DNA from: Onchocerca lupi
Lineage: Eukaryota; Nematoda; Chromadorea; Rhabditida; Onchocercidae
Direction: 5' to 3'
Assembly (NCBI GenBank): GCA_028564675.1
Contig: JAOVVO010000120.1
Span: forward strand, 62,001-126,000
DNA: 64,000 nucleotides
Part shown: in pieces, positions 22,257-34,784 of the stretch
Position numbering within the stretch: position 1 is the first letter of the stretch
Layout: each line of letters opens with the position of its first letter
Program-made: the position numbers and the translations under genes
The notes under the pieces: generated by a model
What the model saw: only the letters and a program-made list of their open reading frames with translations
The model's database searches: none
Told to the model about the DNA's origin: nothing

Positions 22257-25135
22257 TTCCCTAAAGAAAAACTTAACACCCTCTATCATAAAACTTAGAA
22301 AGTGACGCAAGAAGTTAGAGATAAAAAAAAACAACCTGTCACTATCGTATTCAGAATGTTCGCATCATGACAAACATGTTTGTTTACAACTCAATAACGG
22401 TAATGATAATAGCTCTTCAATCGATTATTTAGCAACTCAACACATGTCAGACTTCATCTGAAGTTTACAAAAGTAAAAACAAAACGTGCAACTAATTTAC
22501 TTTACGTGAAACTACGTTTCCAAAATGACGTATGTAGTTTGCCATCATGTATTATATACATTCTTGACTGATTATTAATAAAATGCAATATGTAATCAAA
22601 AATGAAATCATCTCAATTCTACGAATATTAAATGATTCAACGTGGAATCTACGGAAAAGTTTGAATCTGCAGTCATTTCCTAATTGAAAATACTGTCTTA
22701 ATCCTGCACCTCGATAAAATATACTATACAACAAGCATCAACTACATACAGTATCGCATAGGATGCCTAATAAGAGGAATATTTGAGAAACCATATGATC
22801 AAAATTATGGTTAGTTTAATTTAAGTTTTAATTGGAATAAAACAATACTAATTATCCTAAGCATTTTAATTTAATTTACTTCAATATTATATGAACCATA
22901 AATTACATGAAGCATAAAAACAAAAATATGCAAAATTTGACTGAATCTTTTTTGAAAACAAAAATAAAATCAGATATATTTTTTACACAAATGATTTCAT
23001 CTCTTCCTTTCAATTTTCTGAAAAAAGTAAACTTGAATTATGCAAAGTTAAAGAAACGATGCATATCAGAACAACTTAAAACATTGTACAGCTTATCTTT
23101 AGAACAGATGATTTGGCTGAATCCTTTTTGAAATCAAAGATAAAAATTCAATGTTTGTACAGATGATATTCTCACTAAGCTTCCTATTATTGATTGCTAT
23201 CAAAACAATCAGCTCAACGAATCACCAATCGATCCAATAATCGCTTACTTATGTGGTAAATGATTCATATACTCAATATTTGCTACAACCAATTGTTCGA
23301 TTTGAATCAAATTAACATCTGATCTAATTCGATCCAAATCAATCCAATCCAACCAGCCAGCAACAATCCGTCTCTATTTACATTGAAAATGAATTATTAT
23401 TGATCTTATATCTATTCTATTTATGATTTATGCATTTCTGATCATTTCTGCTTTCATTAATATTATTTGTGATTAAAAGTCAATAATTGACAAATTTTTT
23501 TTCCCTTTTCTTTTTTTTTCTCTGCAATGTATCAGAATAATTGATAATGGGAAAGATTATTAATGATAATGTTGTTCAGTGATAGTATGTATGTCATCCT
23601 TTCTTCTTCCCACCATTGTCACATTTCCTTTCCTTCTACTTTTCTACTGAAATAATCATTCAAAGATGACTGTTAAAATGAAAGATAAAAATAAGAAAAG
23701 CAAAAGGGTTGATTAACAATCATTATTGGCTGACTGTTGTTTTTCTTAAGCTATCATTTCATCTTCCTTCCCCCTCCTCCCTCCTCCTGACCTGAAAACC
23801 ACCTAAATTCCATTCTTCATCTCATTTGTTTGCTAATTTCAGGTGTGATTGTTGACTCATTTCATTTACGAAACTATTTTTCTCTCTCTTTCATCTCATC
23901 TTTTTTTTTTTTCTCTTCCCCTCGTCACTTTTTGTATTTCCAATTTTTTTTGTTTGATACTATTGACCTTTCTTTTCTGTCACTAACATCGATAAATTTG
24001 ATACCCTTACTTAAAATGTATCAAAGATGATCAGGCCGATATAAACCTAATCTTATCGATGCTAAATTATTTTCATCTTCCCATTTAACTTCTCTTTCGA
24101 TTTCTCGGCTTAAGTTCTAAACTATAAAAAATCTTAATCTTTTTGAGACAAATGAAAGTTCTCTCGTAAGCGTAATGACTGTAATATAACAGGACATGTT
24201 GAATGTTGGAGATGATCTGGTATGAATATTCCAAAAGAGAACAAAAAACAATAACGGTTTTCAAATCATTTTCATTGATACTTCCATCAGTATCATTGTA
24301 GTAATTATAATAATTTAATAATAATAATAGTAATAATAATAATCATACATAATAGTTAAAATAATAATTAATAATAGATAACTTACATTGTTATAATTAG
24401 TAGATAAAAAAAAAAAAAAACTGCTTCCACAAAATCTTAAAAATTAAAAAACTAACATCAAATTAAAACTAAATCTAAGAAATGTATATCAAATAATTTT
24501 TCAAAATTTGTGTTTGACATGTTTGCCTTGCTATTACATATCAAATATTATTATCATTTGACGAGTCAATAAGCTTCATATTCTTGAATGTTTACATCTG
24601 AACAAGGAACAAAATCTGAATTGAAATGACAATCAATAATGATATCGTAGGCACACATTGATAAGGTTAATTATTTATTACTCAACGATCTTGATGTTTC
24701 TTATCTTTTTATATTTCATTTCCTTTCCTTCTACTTTTCTACATGAAATAATCAGCAACAGTTAAGATTTCAAGTTTGAATTCCTCCAAGAAACAATAAC
24801 ATTTGAATGCATTACTGCATAATCCCAACCATTCATTTTACAAACTTTTTGCGAATCAAAATCTTCGACAGAACGCTCGATTTTTCATCACGATCGATGT
24901 TATGAATATGTCAAGTGTTAAAATAGGAGAATTTTATATATCTATATATGTATTTCTAAAATTTGTCATTTCTAAAATCTCATATCTTTATGTAGCCTAT
25001 TGTACTATTATATAGGCTCATCTTGTGCATAAGTTTAATAATGTTATTGAAATTTTAATAGAAACTTTTGAATAATTTAGGCAAGGCTAAGTAATCAGAT
25101 TGCTCAGGATTTTTCTCAGCATTGCTCTTATCATC

Positions 25136-25381
25136 AATGTTGCATTCGAGTAATGCATGTTTTTATATAGATATACCTACTTTTTTTTTCACCTGTCACA
25201 AGTGTGACAAGTAAAAAAAGTAAGTTAACGGACTAAATTTTTTGACCATATCTACACCATGCCATCACGAGCGAATTGAATTCATTGACCACGCCTTCAT
25301 GAGCAGAATGAATTTATTAACCACGCCCACTTTCTGCATTCACCGGGATTCGACCATGCTCCGCGTGTCCGATCCAGCTAG
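25136..25381 (+). mobile_element. short non-autonomous Helitron-like element
   Basis: It shares with the CPT1-intron element the start AATGTTGCATTYGARTAA and the motif ATATAGATATACCTACTTTTT (25167 on). These are followed by a hairpin (TGTCACAAGTGTGACA within complementary T and A runs). Its end GATCCAGCTAG at 25371-25381 is followed by T, like the CPT1-intron element. The interior holds two imperfect copies of a roughly 38-bp unit ending ACCACGCC (25256-25329). There is no coding capacity. The family assignment rests on the shared ends. Confidence 0.6.
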
Positions 25382-25720
25382 TTTGTGTATTACTTAACCT
25401 AGTAAATTACCTTAAATAGTATCTTATGCTAATTTATATTACATAATTCAGAATTGATGCAAATTATTCGAAAAAAAAAAAAAGAAAACCATTCGTTAAG
25501 GCAGAGATTGCTGTGAAATTTGATAATTTATTTTCAACCTAATTCGCAAGATTATTATACAATTTTTTCAATTTTATTACTAAAATTTGCTTGTTTGTTT
25601 CATTCAATTTTTTTACTTGCTCACTTTTCTATATTTCATTACTTTTTGAGTTATGATTCTGTTGAACTGATAAATGGAAGAGTTATTTGATCTCCTAATC
25701 GCCAGTACTTTTAATCAATT

Positions 25721-25731
25721 CATTTTTGCAG
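25721..25731 (+). promoter_or_regulatory. splice acceptor immediately before the start of the espin-like gene
   Basis: ATTTTTGCAG ends at 25731, one base before the ATG at 25733. This could be a spliced-leader acceptor or the end of a cis intron from an unseen 5' exon. In the second case the protein would be longer than modelled. Confidence 0.45.
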
Positions 25732-25732
25732 G

Positions 25733-28604
25733 ATGCAAAACTGTTTTCTCGGGACACTCGTTTTTCCGACCCGCCGATCCGATATCATTCTTGACAATCC
25801 ATCTTTGTTACATTATGGTTCTTTTAACAAAAATACTTCAAGTTATAAGAGAAAATCGCATTATTCTGAAGAGAGAAGTCGAGATTCCACGAATTCATCC
25901 GATAATCTATCCTTCTATCATCACTTTTCCAATACGATCTTAAGCAATGCAACTGGAAAATTAGATGAATCCGCGGAGCAAAATCAACAATACTCGAGGA
26001 CCGAGATAGATCAGCAAAAGACAAAAATCGATGAGAAACAAAAACAAAATTTACTTAAAAAGCAAAAAGTCCCGATACATCAAACAGGAAATTCATTGGA
26101 AAATGCTCCAGAAACTGCTATATGCAACGAACCGAAATCTAAATCCAGTGAATGCAACAGACCGGAATCACTTTCTGCAAAAACAGCACATCTAATGAGA
26201 GCTACAGAAAATGAATTGACTGAACAGGAATTGCCGAATCTTCCGAAAGTATCGAAATTTTCAAAATTTTCCGACGTAGAAATTAGTTCAACATCTATCA
26301 ATTCTTCGAAACTTCATAAAAATCCATATTCCTCAGATGTCCAGGCAAATCTTCAACATTATCGATGCAACTCTAAATTATCCTCACCCGATAATACGAC
26401 GTTAACAAAGCAAAAAATTATCGAAGCCATTAGTCAGCAAGGATTAGAAAAAGAACAGCATATGGGTGATTTTTTTTTTTTTTTTTTTTTTTGGTATTTT
26501 TTGGCATTTGTCATATTTTCATTTTTTTTTTTTTCTTTGACATATCTAAAGTCATCAATATATTTATTTATTGGAAATGAAGAGATTTAACAAAATGTTT
26601 TCATTGCTTATTCATCTATTGAATGAACCATTTTTAAATCATATAACAATCCAATTCTTGACTATTCTCGCCATTCTCGAGTACTTTTTTATTACAGCAA
26701 TAGGTTTTCATAACTATATTTTGCTCAAATGATCAACATTATTTATAGTTATGCATTAATTTTACTGAGATTTCAAATATATAAGAAATAAAAACAAGAA
26801 AAATGATCAACATTATTTATAGTTATGCATTAATTTTTCTGAGATTTCAAATATATAAAAAATAAAAACAAGAAATAAAAACTGTTTTTTTTTAAATTAA
26901 TTTTTTTCTAAAGAAACATATTCTAATTAGCTTTTTTTTCCCTCAGTTTTAGATAACATTCATCAGCGAAATAACGCTGACGGAATAGTAAAAGAAATTT
27001 TGGACGATTTGGATAATGCATTGGAAAGTGATGAACATATGTCAGTCAGACAACTACAGCATAATTTAGAAGTAATTTTTTCTTTGCTTTTTATAATATT
27101 TGAATAAGATAAATTTTGATGGCGAAATTTGCGAAAACTTTCAGATCTTTTTCAAATTCAATTATGAATTCAATTCTTGTGGAAAAGCAAATAATAATTT
27201 AATGATAAGTGACTTTATGATCGAATGATACACTGATTTGCTTTCAGAAAAATATATCAGTATCAGACGACCTCTTAGATGATTCAAAATTTTCTACTTG
27301 CAGATATGGTAAGAAAATTTTGCTGATTAATTTCGAACTTTCCTGAACCCCTTACAATTCTGTTATGTACGATTTTAAAAAATAGATGCTGAAGAGACAC
27401 AAATAAAAGCTGAAACAGATTTTGGATAATTTCGATTGATGAGAAACTCTACTTATCATCAAAAAATCAGGAATTCATATGTAATAATCAAAAATTAAAG
27501 CTTGAATTTACTATAGATGGTGTTCAGAGTGCATATAAAAGCAAAGACAATAAAGGTGAGTATGAAATTAAATCAAACAAAATTAAAACAACTATTTCGA
27601 TCACTAATCATCTCGGCGATCAATTGATTCAAGGTTTGTTTTTCGGTCATACATTGTTAAATTTTTTTCTAAACAAAATCTTCTTTAAAACAATCGATTT
27701 AGATAAATGATATAATTGGAAGTGCCAAGTATAAGAGATTTATACTTCCTTACAAATTATTTAATTAGCAAACAAGGGTAAGGGGAAGACAGATGTACTT
27801 CAGGTCACATAAGTTGCAAATTACGATATTTTGATCATATTGTATAGAATTTATGTTGTTGAAATTTTCGTTTTATTTCTTATCTTTATTTTATATAATA
27901 CAGTATTTTTGCCAAAATTTTACTTCCAAAAATTTTTTTTACCAAAAAAATTGAATTCAAAATTTCATAATTCAAGTCAAAAATGTTTTAGAATTAAAGC
28001 AATTACCGAAAGGTATGATGTCACTGAAGGATTATAAGCAAAAACAAAAGAACTTAATAATGGAGCAGCAAAAATTGGTTCGTTATTTGAACATTTTCTT
28101 TCTTTTGTTGTTTTTACGAAAAATTTCAAAATTTTATTGATTTTCGCAGAATTCATATTTCACGAATTCAAATGTAACGGTAACATTCAAGGAATATTTT
28201 GTTCTCAATAGCGCTGTTTTTTCTTAATCCAAGAATTGATAAATAAAAAAGTATTATGAGATTTTGCCCAACATTCCCAATATCATTAACAGGAAAAGAG
28301 TTAAAAATAATAGAGAAATCATATTGCATTGTATTTATGTCATTCATTGGTAAGTAATTTTGCAATTCATAAATTATCTTTCAAATTGAAATTGCAGTTG
28401 GAAATTGACATTGAGGAGATGAAAAAAGCATGTACACCGGATAAATATATTAATCAAGTGCCAGAATTCATCACTGGAACAAAAAAACCGTTGCCGTTGT
28501 GGAGAAGACAAATGTTAGCTCAAAAAATTGCTAAAGAAGACATGCAAAAGAAAGAAGAAGAACTTCGAGTAAAATTTGTCAATTTCTATGAAAAGAAGTC
28601 ATAA
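25733..28604 (+). CDS. coiled-coil protein with espin-like C-terminal actin-binding motif
   Basis: Six exons join in phase: 25733-26465, 26947-27071, 27248-27308, 27517-27555, 27992-28077, 28398-28604, giving 416 aa. The first 240 residues are polar, Ser/Asn/Lys/Gln-rich and probably disordered. An acidic segment follows (VKEILDDLDNALESDEH), then KDYKQKQKNLIMEQQKL, then a charged C-terminal helix. That helix contains KKPLPLWRRQMLAQKIAKED, resembling the PEWKRQVMVRK segment near the C-terminus of espin, where actin bundling resides. No ankyrin repeats, which begin vertebrate espins, are seen in or upstream of this model. An actin-cytoskeleton role is inference from one motif. AATAAA at 28964 suits its 3' end. 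Exon joins are well supported by phase, but the start may be incomplete. Confidence 0.72.
26729..26874. repeat. tandem duplication, two copies of a 74-bp unit
   Basis: ATGATCAACATTATTTATAG and the following bases occur at 26729 and again at 26803. The copies differ at only a few positions (for example TTTTACTGAG against TTTTTCTGAG). The near-identity implies a recent duplication. It lies inside intron 1 of the espin-like gene. Confidence 0.95.
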
Positions 28605-28963
28605 TGCTAGTAACATGGAAAATATTGATTGATTGATAAAATTGAACCTTACAATATAATTAACATAGCAGATACTAATTATTGGAACAAAAGTTTACTT
28701 TATTTTAGCATAGGATTTTTTTTTTCTTTCAGCATCGATAATATTGATCAGTGAAGAAAAATTATTAAAATATATGAAGTATTGATAGGTGAGATAGTCG
28801 ATTTCTTTAGTTGATTGTCATAAAGTGTAATTTATACAGATATTTTTCAAGATAAGGAATTTGCAGAAGAAGTTTCAAGAATGGAAAGCTCAGTTCTATC
28901 CAATACGATGTAAGCCAAAATCTTAGAAACAACGAATATTACTGTGAATATGCTATGTTTTTT

Positions 28964-28969
28964 AATAAA
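28964..28969 (+). terminator. polyadenylation signal AATAAA of the espin-like gene
   Basis: AATAAA lies 360 bases after the stop codon, within TTTTTTAATAAAC. A second TTTTTTAATAAAC follows 30 bases later. Either could direct 3' end formation. Confidence 0.45.
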
Positions 28970-29087
28970 CTATAAATATGATACGTTTTTTAATAAACGC
29001 ATTTTATTTTAAACTTTCATGCATTTCTATGAGAAAAATAGTAAAGTATGGAATTTTACTCTACGATATTGCGGTATTTCATTGAAT

Positions 29088-29174
29088 GAAATCTATTTTT
29101 CCTGAAATCTATTTTTGAAATCTATTTTTTATAGATGAAAAATCTATTTTGAAATCTATTTTTTATAGATTTCT
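29088..29174. repeat. short tandem repeat of GAAATCTATTTTT
   Basis: Four to five imperfect copies of GAAATCTATTTTT occur, two of them followed by TATAGAT, which gives short inverted segments. The repeat is intergenic. Confidence 0.8.
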
Positions 29175-30553
29175 CGATACTTATCTTTTTTTTTTTTCTA
29201 ATTTTTCTATCACTATACTATTGGTAATCTTTATTATTCAATTTAGCATATTCTTTTTATTTCAACTAAATGAGAATACTTAATGAAATTCAAACATTGT
29301 AATCAAGAAAAAAAAAGGCTTGAAAGATTTTTTTCCAACTGATTAATTTTAAAGAATATGACAAACATCCGGTTTAATTTTCCTGTATTTTTCTTCCGTT
29401 GATTTTCCGAGTTCCGGCTTATATACAAATCAAAAGTTCTCCATTCAAGATTTGCGAATGTGATGCTGCTAGAATCTTAAATTCTATGCTGTCATCTATT
29501 AGAACCAAACAGTTACAAGCATGGATGGAAATAATGCCGAAAATATGAAACATAATGAGAATAACTTCCGCGTAATATTATGAAATATATTTATTGAGTG
29601 ATTTTAAATTGTTATTTAATTTTAAAACATCATCTAAACTTATGACAGACCCCAGTGAAACATTCCAGATATGCATCTAACTGAAATGAATTATTTTAAA
29701 ATATTCAGAAATTGACATGAAAAATCTTCAGGAATTCTGTGATTTAATAAAATAAAATCATTGATTGATCAATCGATCTTTCGAAAAGTACAGAAAACTG
29801 ATCTGAACTAGGTAAGGGAACGAAGTCACAGAAAACAATGGCAATATATCTGTCATGTATCTTCTAACTTATTACAATTCAAAATTGAGTTAAAATCAGT
29901 CAAATTAATTTAACTAATAACGTTAGTAAATTTCAATTGATAAAGGTAACTAATTTTGAGTTGCTTATATCCAATAAACATATTTTGAGAGTTTTGAACT
30001 ATTCAAGCTATAATTAATTTGATTTCAATGGGTCTTAAATTATCTTCCGAAATTCTAGAGACTTTTATCAAATTTTCAGAGTAAGGATTGCTATAGAATA
30101 AAAAGTGCAACTTACTGTCTCCTGCATTCCAAATCTTCTCTTCTCGTGGAACATTCATTCATCCGTTTTTTGGTAACAAATTTCTCGATGAACGAAAAAG
30201 TTGCATAGCGATCCAGTCACGATTAGTTCAACCGCAAACAGTACGGTTATTTTTGTTCATTTATTTCGCGATTAATCGGGAAGTTGGCGGGAGTTTTGAG
30301 GTGTTTGGCTTTAAGCTGCGGAGATGATAGTGAGGATTTGGGAAGTCTCAGTGTAGTTTTTGTGGTTCATTAAATTCGGAGATTAGTAGAAGTGCTAGAA
30401 TCTTATGATGTAAATCAAAGTACATTTATGATAACAATTTATGTAGTTGTTAATTAGCATGTGAAAATTTAACTTTATTTTCTTTTTTTAAATCCAGATC
30501 TGAAGTTTATAGAAACTTCAAATTTAGATTGCTATTTTCATAATTTCTCAGAT

Positions 30554-33500
30554 ATGGGAAAAAAACAACATCAAAAGGATAAACTGTAAGTTCTTTTCCA
30601 ATTAAATTTTGTTAATTAACTGGAAACACATTGGCATTTCTCTTGCATAATTTTGCCAAAAATTTGTTTCATAAATTTATTGCTAAACCAAATAAGGACT
30701 CATTATTAACCCAACTGTGGAATTTAAAGTTCGGGAACCTTTATATTTTTCCTTCATACTGTGATGAATTTATTTTTCTCATGTAATATCCAAGAATTTT
30801 CGAGCTAATATTTTCCAACTAAGTAAATATGAAGCCGGAAATAAGGGATGAAAGACGAAAAAAATTAACATTGATGTTACTATTGCAAATTACCCGAGAA
30901 ATCACAACGAGACAGACAGAATTACATTACGATGAAGAAACAGTGCAATTTTCAGTTGTGGATTCTGCTCACGTTCTTAATTGTATTTTACTCCATTTTA
31001 TTTCTTTGGTTTCCTTCTACTCCAAATAATCATCCAATTTTAGGCACCTTTTATTTCAGGTATTTAACAACTACCGAATGGAAAGAAACTTATGGCGGAC
31101 ACAAAGATGGTATGTTCTTCTATAAGTAATAGATGAAAATGGTTTAAGATAATTTGATTTGCTGAAGTCAGAGTATTTTGTGTCGAAATTCAGTATTTGG
31201 GAGCTTAAAATTAGTTTCAGTTAACGAAAAAAAAAAAAAAGCAATATACTGAAAATGACCGAAAAATCTTATGGATATTTTAGTGCTCATTTTTAGATCA
31301 TGAAAAAATCTTACAGATACCGGTCGGCGCATGCAACGTGCAATTTTCAAGCGTTTGCCAATTACACATTGCTCTCTATCACTACTACCGTTTGAGGATC
31401 CCGTTTGTTCACAGGATGGAATAATTTTTGATTTAACGTATGCATAGGGACTTCTGTTTTATGTAATGATTTTCAAATTCACACTTTCTACCTAATTTTT
31501 GTTAAAAATAAATTCGCAAAAAAAAAAAATGCTGAATTTTTTATCCCATAATTTTTGTGTCAAAGACTTTTTTTCACTTTTTTATTTATTTTAGTCCTAT
31601 ACGAGAACTATAGACTTCTTTGCATTTATATAATAATTTTCAAAAATTTAGGAGCAAGAAATGAAAAGAAAAGAGATGAAAAAAAGTCGAGTTTTTTTTC
31701 TTTATAATTTTTTGCTGTGAAAAGTATTTTGCAGGCAAATTATACCATATTTGAAAAAGTATGGTGTCAATCCAGTAAGTGGCGAGAAAATGACAGCAAA
31801 GGAATTGATTCATTTGAAATTCGATAAAGATAGTGATGGTATTGATTATTTGTTGAGCATTGGTTGCTTACATTTCAAAATAGTCTGTTTTTAGTTCATA
31901 TCAAGAAATGGACAGTAATTCTGATCTCATTCAGATCAGATATAATTTCTCGCTAATTAGTGTTATGAGCAAGAATATATTTGTCCATATTTGAGAAATT
32001 TTCAAATTCTTTTGTCGGAAAAAAGAGAGAGTTGACCAGAAAATAATCATAAAATTAGAATAATTAATACGCATGCACTTTGCAATTGCATAATACGTCA
32101 TATATGTATGCTGCACTGGAAATCAACTAAATATTTTTCTATTGCCAAAATGGAAAAATTCTTATATTCTAGGGAATTTTCGATGCCCCGTTACGTTTCG
32201 TGTCTTCACACCCACGAGCCATATTGTAACCATTCGTCAAACGGGAAATGTATATTCACTTGAAGCTATCGAAGAACTGAACTTGAAACCCGGACATCTG
32301 AAAGATCTTTTAACCGATGAACCATTTCAAAGAAAGGATATTATTGTTTTGCAGGTAGATAATTTTAAATTTACTTTGCAAAGAATAAGTCGCATGTTAT
32401 TTTTTTTCAAATAACAGGTAACATGCGATTTATTCTTTGGCTCTTGTAAAACTTCTGAAGTGTATTTCTTGTGATTTTTGCCGTTTCCTGGTCAATGCAC
32501 ATCAACAGATCTGATAAGAAAGAATGAACTCAGGTCGATTAAGTCAAAAAATAGATCCAGTGTTGGCTAGCTAATGTGCATTACTTATTTAATATATAAA
32601 CTGCCTAAAGTTTCTTTCAGGATCCAAATCATTTAGAAAAGTTTAACATTGAACAGTTTCATCATATAAAGCTGGATTTAAAGACGAAATCTGAAATTGA
32701 AGCTGAAAAGAAAGCCATGAAAGATCCGAAATTTTATATTAGACGGATGAATAATGAAACTAAAGAGATTTTGAAAAAACTGGCAGAAGAATATGTCCCA
32801 ACAGTAAGTTTTCATAACTTATAATTGACAGTGATTGATGCTAAATCGAGTAGTGCTGGCCCTTGGAAAATTGAATTAAAATCCCGAATGAGGAAGGAAT
32901 TTATGTATGCATTGAATTTATAAGTTTCAAACTTCGGTCAATTTTTTTTTCAAGACCCAATTTTATTTTTGCAAAATAAAAGTCATTTAGAAAATTGAAC
33001 AAATAGAAGAGGAAACAGTAGATGAACTCAATGCGGCACATTATAGTCAAGGTCGTGTAGCTGCAGGATTGACATCGACAACAATGGAACCCATAACGCA
33101 TCAGAAGGCAGCTGTACTTGATGCTGATACCGTCAAGTAAATTTTTTTTTTCTCAATGCTGTATCTCTTAAAATTGAAGTAGAGATGGTTTATCATAATT
33201 TTTACAAATTTCGGATATTTAAAGATTTTGGAATGTGGATCATCCTCACAATTGTGGTCGTTCTGAGTTATTTAGAATACTTCTCATCGGTTCTTTTTTC
33301 AGATATGCAAGGGTAAATAAGAATGGTTATGTAAGAATTATAACTAATTATGGTGCAATAAATCTTGAATTATTTTGCAAAGATGCGCCAAGAGCTTGCG
33401 AAAACTTTATCAAGCATTGCAAAAATGGTTATTACAATAAGACCAAGTTCCATCGGATCATCCGAAATTTTATAGTAAATTTTAAAAATTTTCCGTTACA

Positions 33501-34668
33501 GTTCTTCACGAAAAAAAATAAAACTTATTACTTGTTTGTCGTGGTTTCATCAGTGATACTCTATGAGTTTTCGATTATTACTAATAGTGAAAGATTTCAT
33601 TTAAAATGAAGTTGCGCTGAATAAAGCAAATACATATATATAAGAGATTTTGAATTTGTTCATTATTTAGATGCAAGGAGGAGACCCGACAGGTACCGGC
33701 AAAGGAGGTGATTCTATTTGGGGAAAGCCTTTTAAAGATGAAATTATATCATCATTCAGTCATGATCAACGTGGCATACTAAGTATGGCAAATCAGGGAA
33801 CAGATACGAATAAATCGCAGTTGTAAGTATTATAGATTTTTTGAAAAATATTTCTTGAACTACTGGTATCTTATGTACTTCAAATATATCAGATTTTACG
33901 TACTTCAACTTTATGAATAACCATTATCTGATTATAGTGTATTTTGTAAATCATCCTTTTTTTCAGCTTTATTACTTTTCGCTCATGTAGTTACTTGGAC
34001 GGTAAACATACTATTTTTGGACGTGTTGTGGGCGGTACTGAAACTTTGAATGCCATTGAAAAGATAGAGACTGATGAAAGCAGCCGTCCAACTGCAAGTT
34101 TCCAATTTTCTGTTTAAAAGTTTTATATATCCGAACAATATTAAAGATTCGAGTTCGTTCTTTGTTTTTCAGATAGATGTAATTTTTCTTAATGCGGAAA
34201 TTTTTGTTGACCCCTTCGAGGAGGCTGAAATAGCGGTGGAGAAAGAAAGAGAAAATATTCGTTTAGCAAAAACCAATCAAGAAAGTGGTAAAGATTTAAA
34301 TTCGTAAAGCATCGAGTTTTCAAAAGCTATTTTGAGTTATTGCATGGCATTGTTTCATATGAAGAAAAAAAGTTGGGATATACTCGTCTTAGGGACATGC
34401 TTCGATGACTTTTTGCAAAAGGAAGTTTTTCGGAAAAGTGTATGGATGGGAATCATGACTTTAAATTTTAGAAACAGTTGTAAGTGCACCAGCTATAATA
34501 ACACAAATTCCAAAACCGAAGAAATATGGTTCTGGCGTTGGAAAATATATAAATCTGCCAGAAGTAACTGCCGCGACAAAGCGAACGGCGAACGATATTG
34601 CTGAATTTGGCATAGCTAAAAAAACTGTTCAGTCAAATCGAATTTTCGGTGATTTCTCATCTTGGTAA
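30554..34668 (+). CDS. PPIL2: PPIL2 / MOG-6 (CYN-4): U-box cyclophilin of the spliceosome
   Basis: Twelve exons join in phase: 30554-30585, 31060-31109, 31317-31437, 31735-31838, 32173-32354, 32621-32803, 32991-33136, 33303-33474, 33671-33822, 33967-34093, 34173-34287, 34472-34668. They give 526 aa; human PPIL2 is 520. The N-terminus has the U-box-like region (PFEDPVCSQDGIIFDLTQI, NFRCPVTFRVFTPTSHIV). The cyclophilin domain, from about residue 278, has FHRIIRNFIMQGGDPTGTG with the catalytic-type Arg, RGILSMANQG and SQFFITFRSCSYLDGKHT. Tyr replaces the cyclophilin A Trp, as in PPIL2 orthologues. The tail KPKKYGSGVGKYINLPE and the end GDFSSW also match. Known role: nuclear, spliceosome-associated; in C. 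elegans MOG-6 affects the germline sperm/oocyte switch. Intron 10 starts with GC, not GT. Confidence 0.97.
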
Positions 34669-34778
34669 AAAATTGTTTAAATTGAAGCTTTTACAGAATC
34701 TTGAAGACGTTTCATATCTCATTCATTTATGAATGGCATGAATGACCATAAAGAATTGTCGATGAAATCAAGTAATGA

Positions 34779-34784
34779 AATAAA
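34779..34784 (+). terminator. polyadenylation signal AATAAA of PPIL2
   Basis: AATAAA lies 111 bases after the PPIL2 stop codon, the usual distance range for a nematode 3' UTR. Confidence 0.5.

Larger units (their letters stand above)
21799..25732. other. divergent intergenic region between R3HDM4 and the espin-like gene
   Basis: About 3.9 kb, mostly without supported genes. It contains the possible exon at 22154-22256, an imperfect duplication (22937-22999 and 23113-23172), a second one (23622-23658 and 24717-24753), pyrimidine-rich tracts at 23590-23650 and 23765-23960, an AAT microsatellite near 24300-24385, and the short Helitron-like element at 25136-25381. Promoters of both flanking genes should lie here but are not recognisable. 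Confidence 0.5.
28605..30553. other. intergenic region between the espin-like gene and PPIL2
   Basis: The first part carries the 3' end of the espin-like gene (AATAAA at 28964, and a second copy 30 bases later in a short repeated unit). A short tandem repeat sits at 29088-29174. Around 30150-30330 the sequence becomes clearly richer in G and C (TTGGCGGGAGTTTTGAGG), a likely PPIL2 promoter or 5' exon zone. TTTCTCAG at 30544-30551, three bases before the PPIL2 ATG, is a possible spliced-leader or cis acceptor. No other gene was recognised. Confidence 0.5.
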
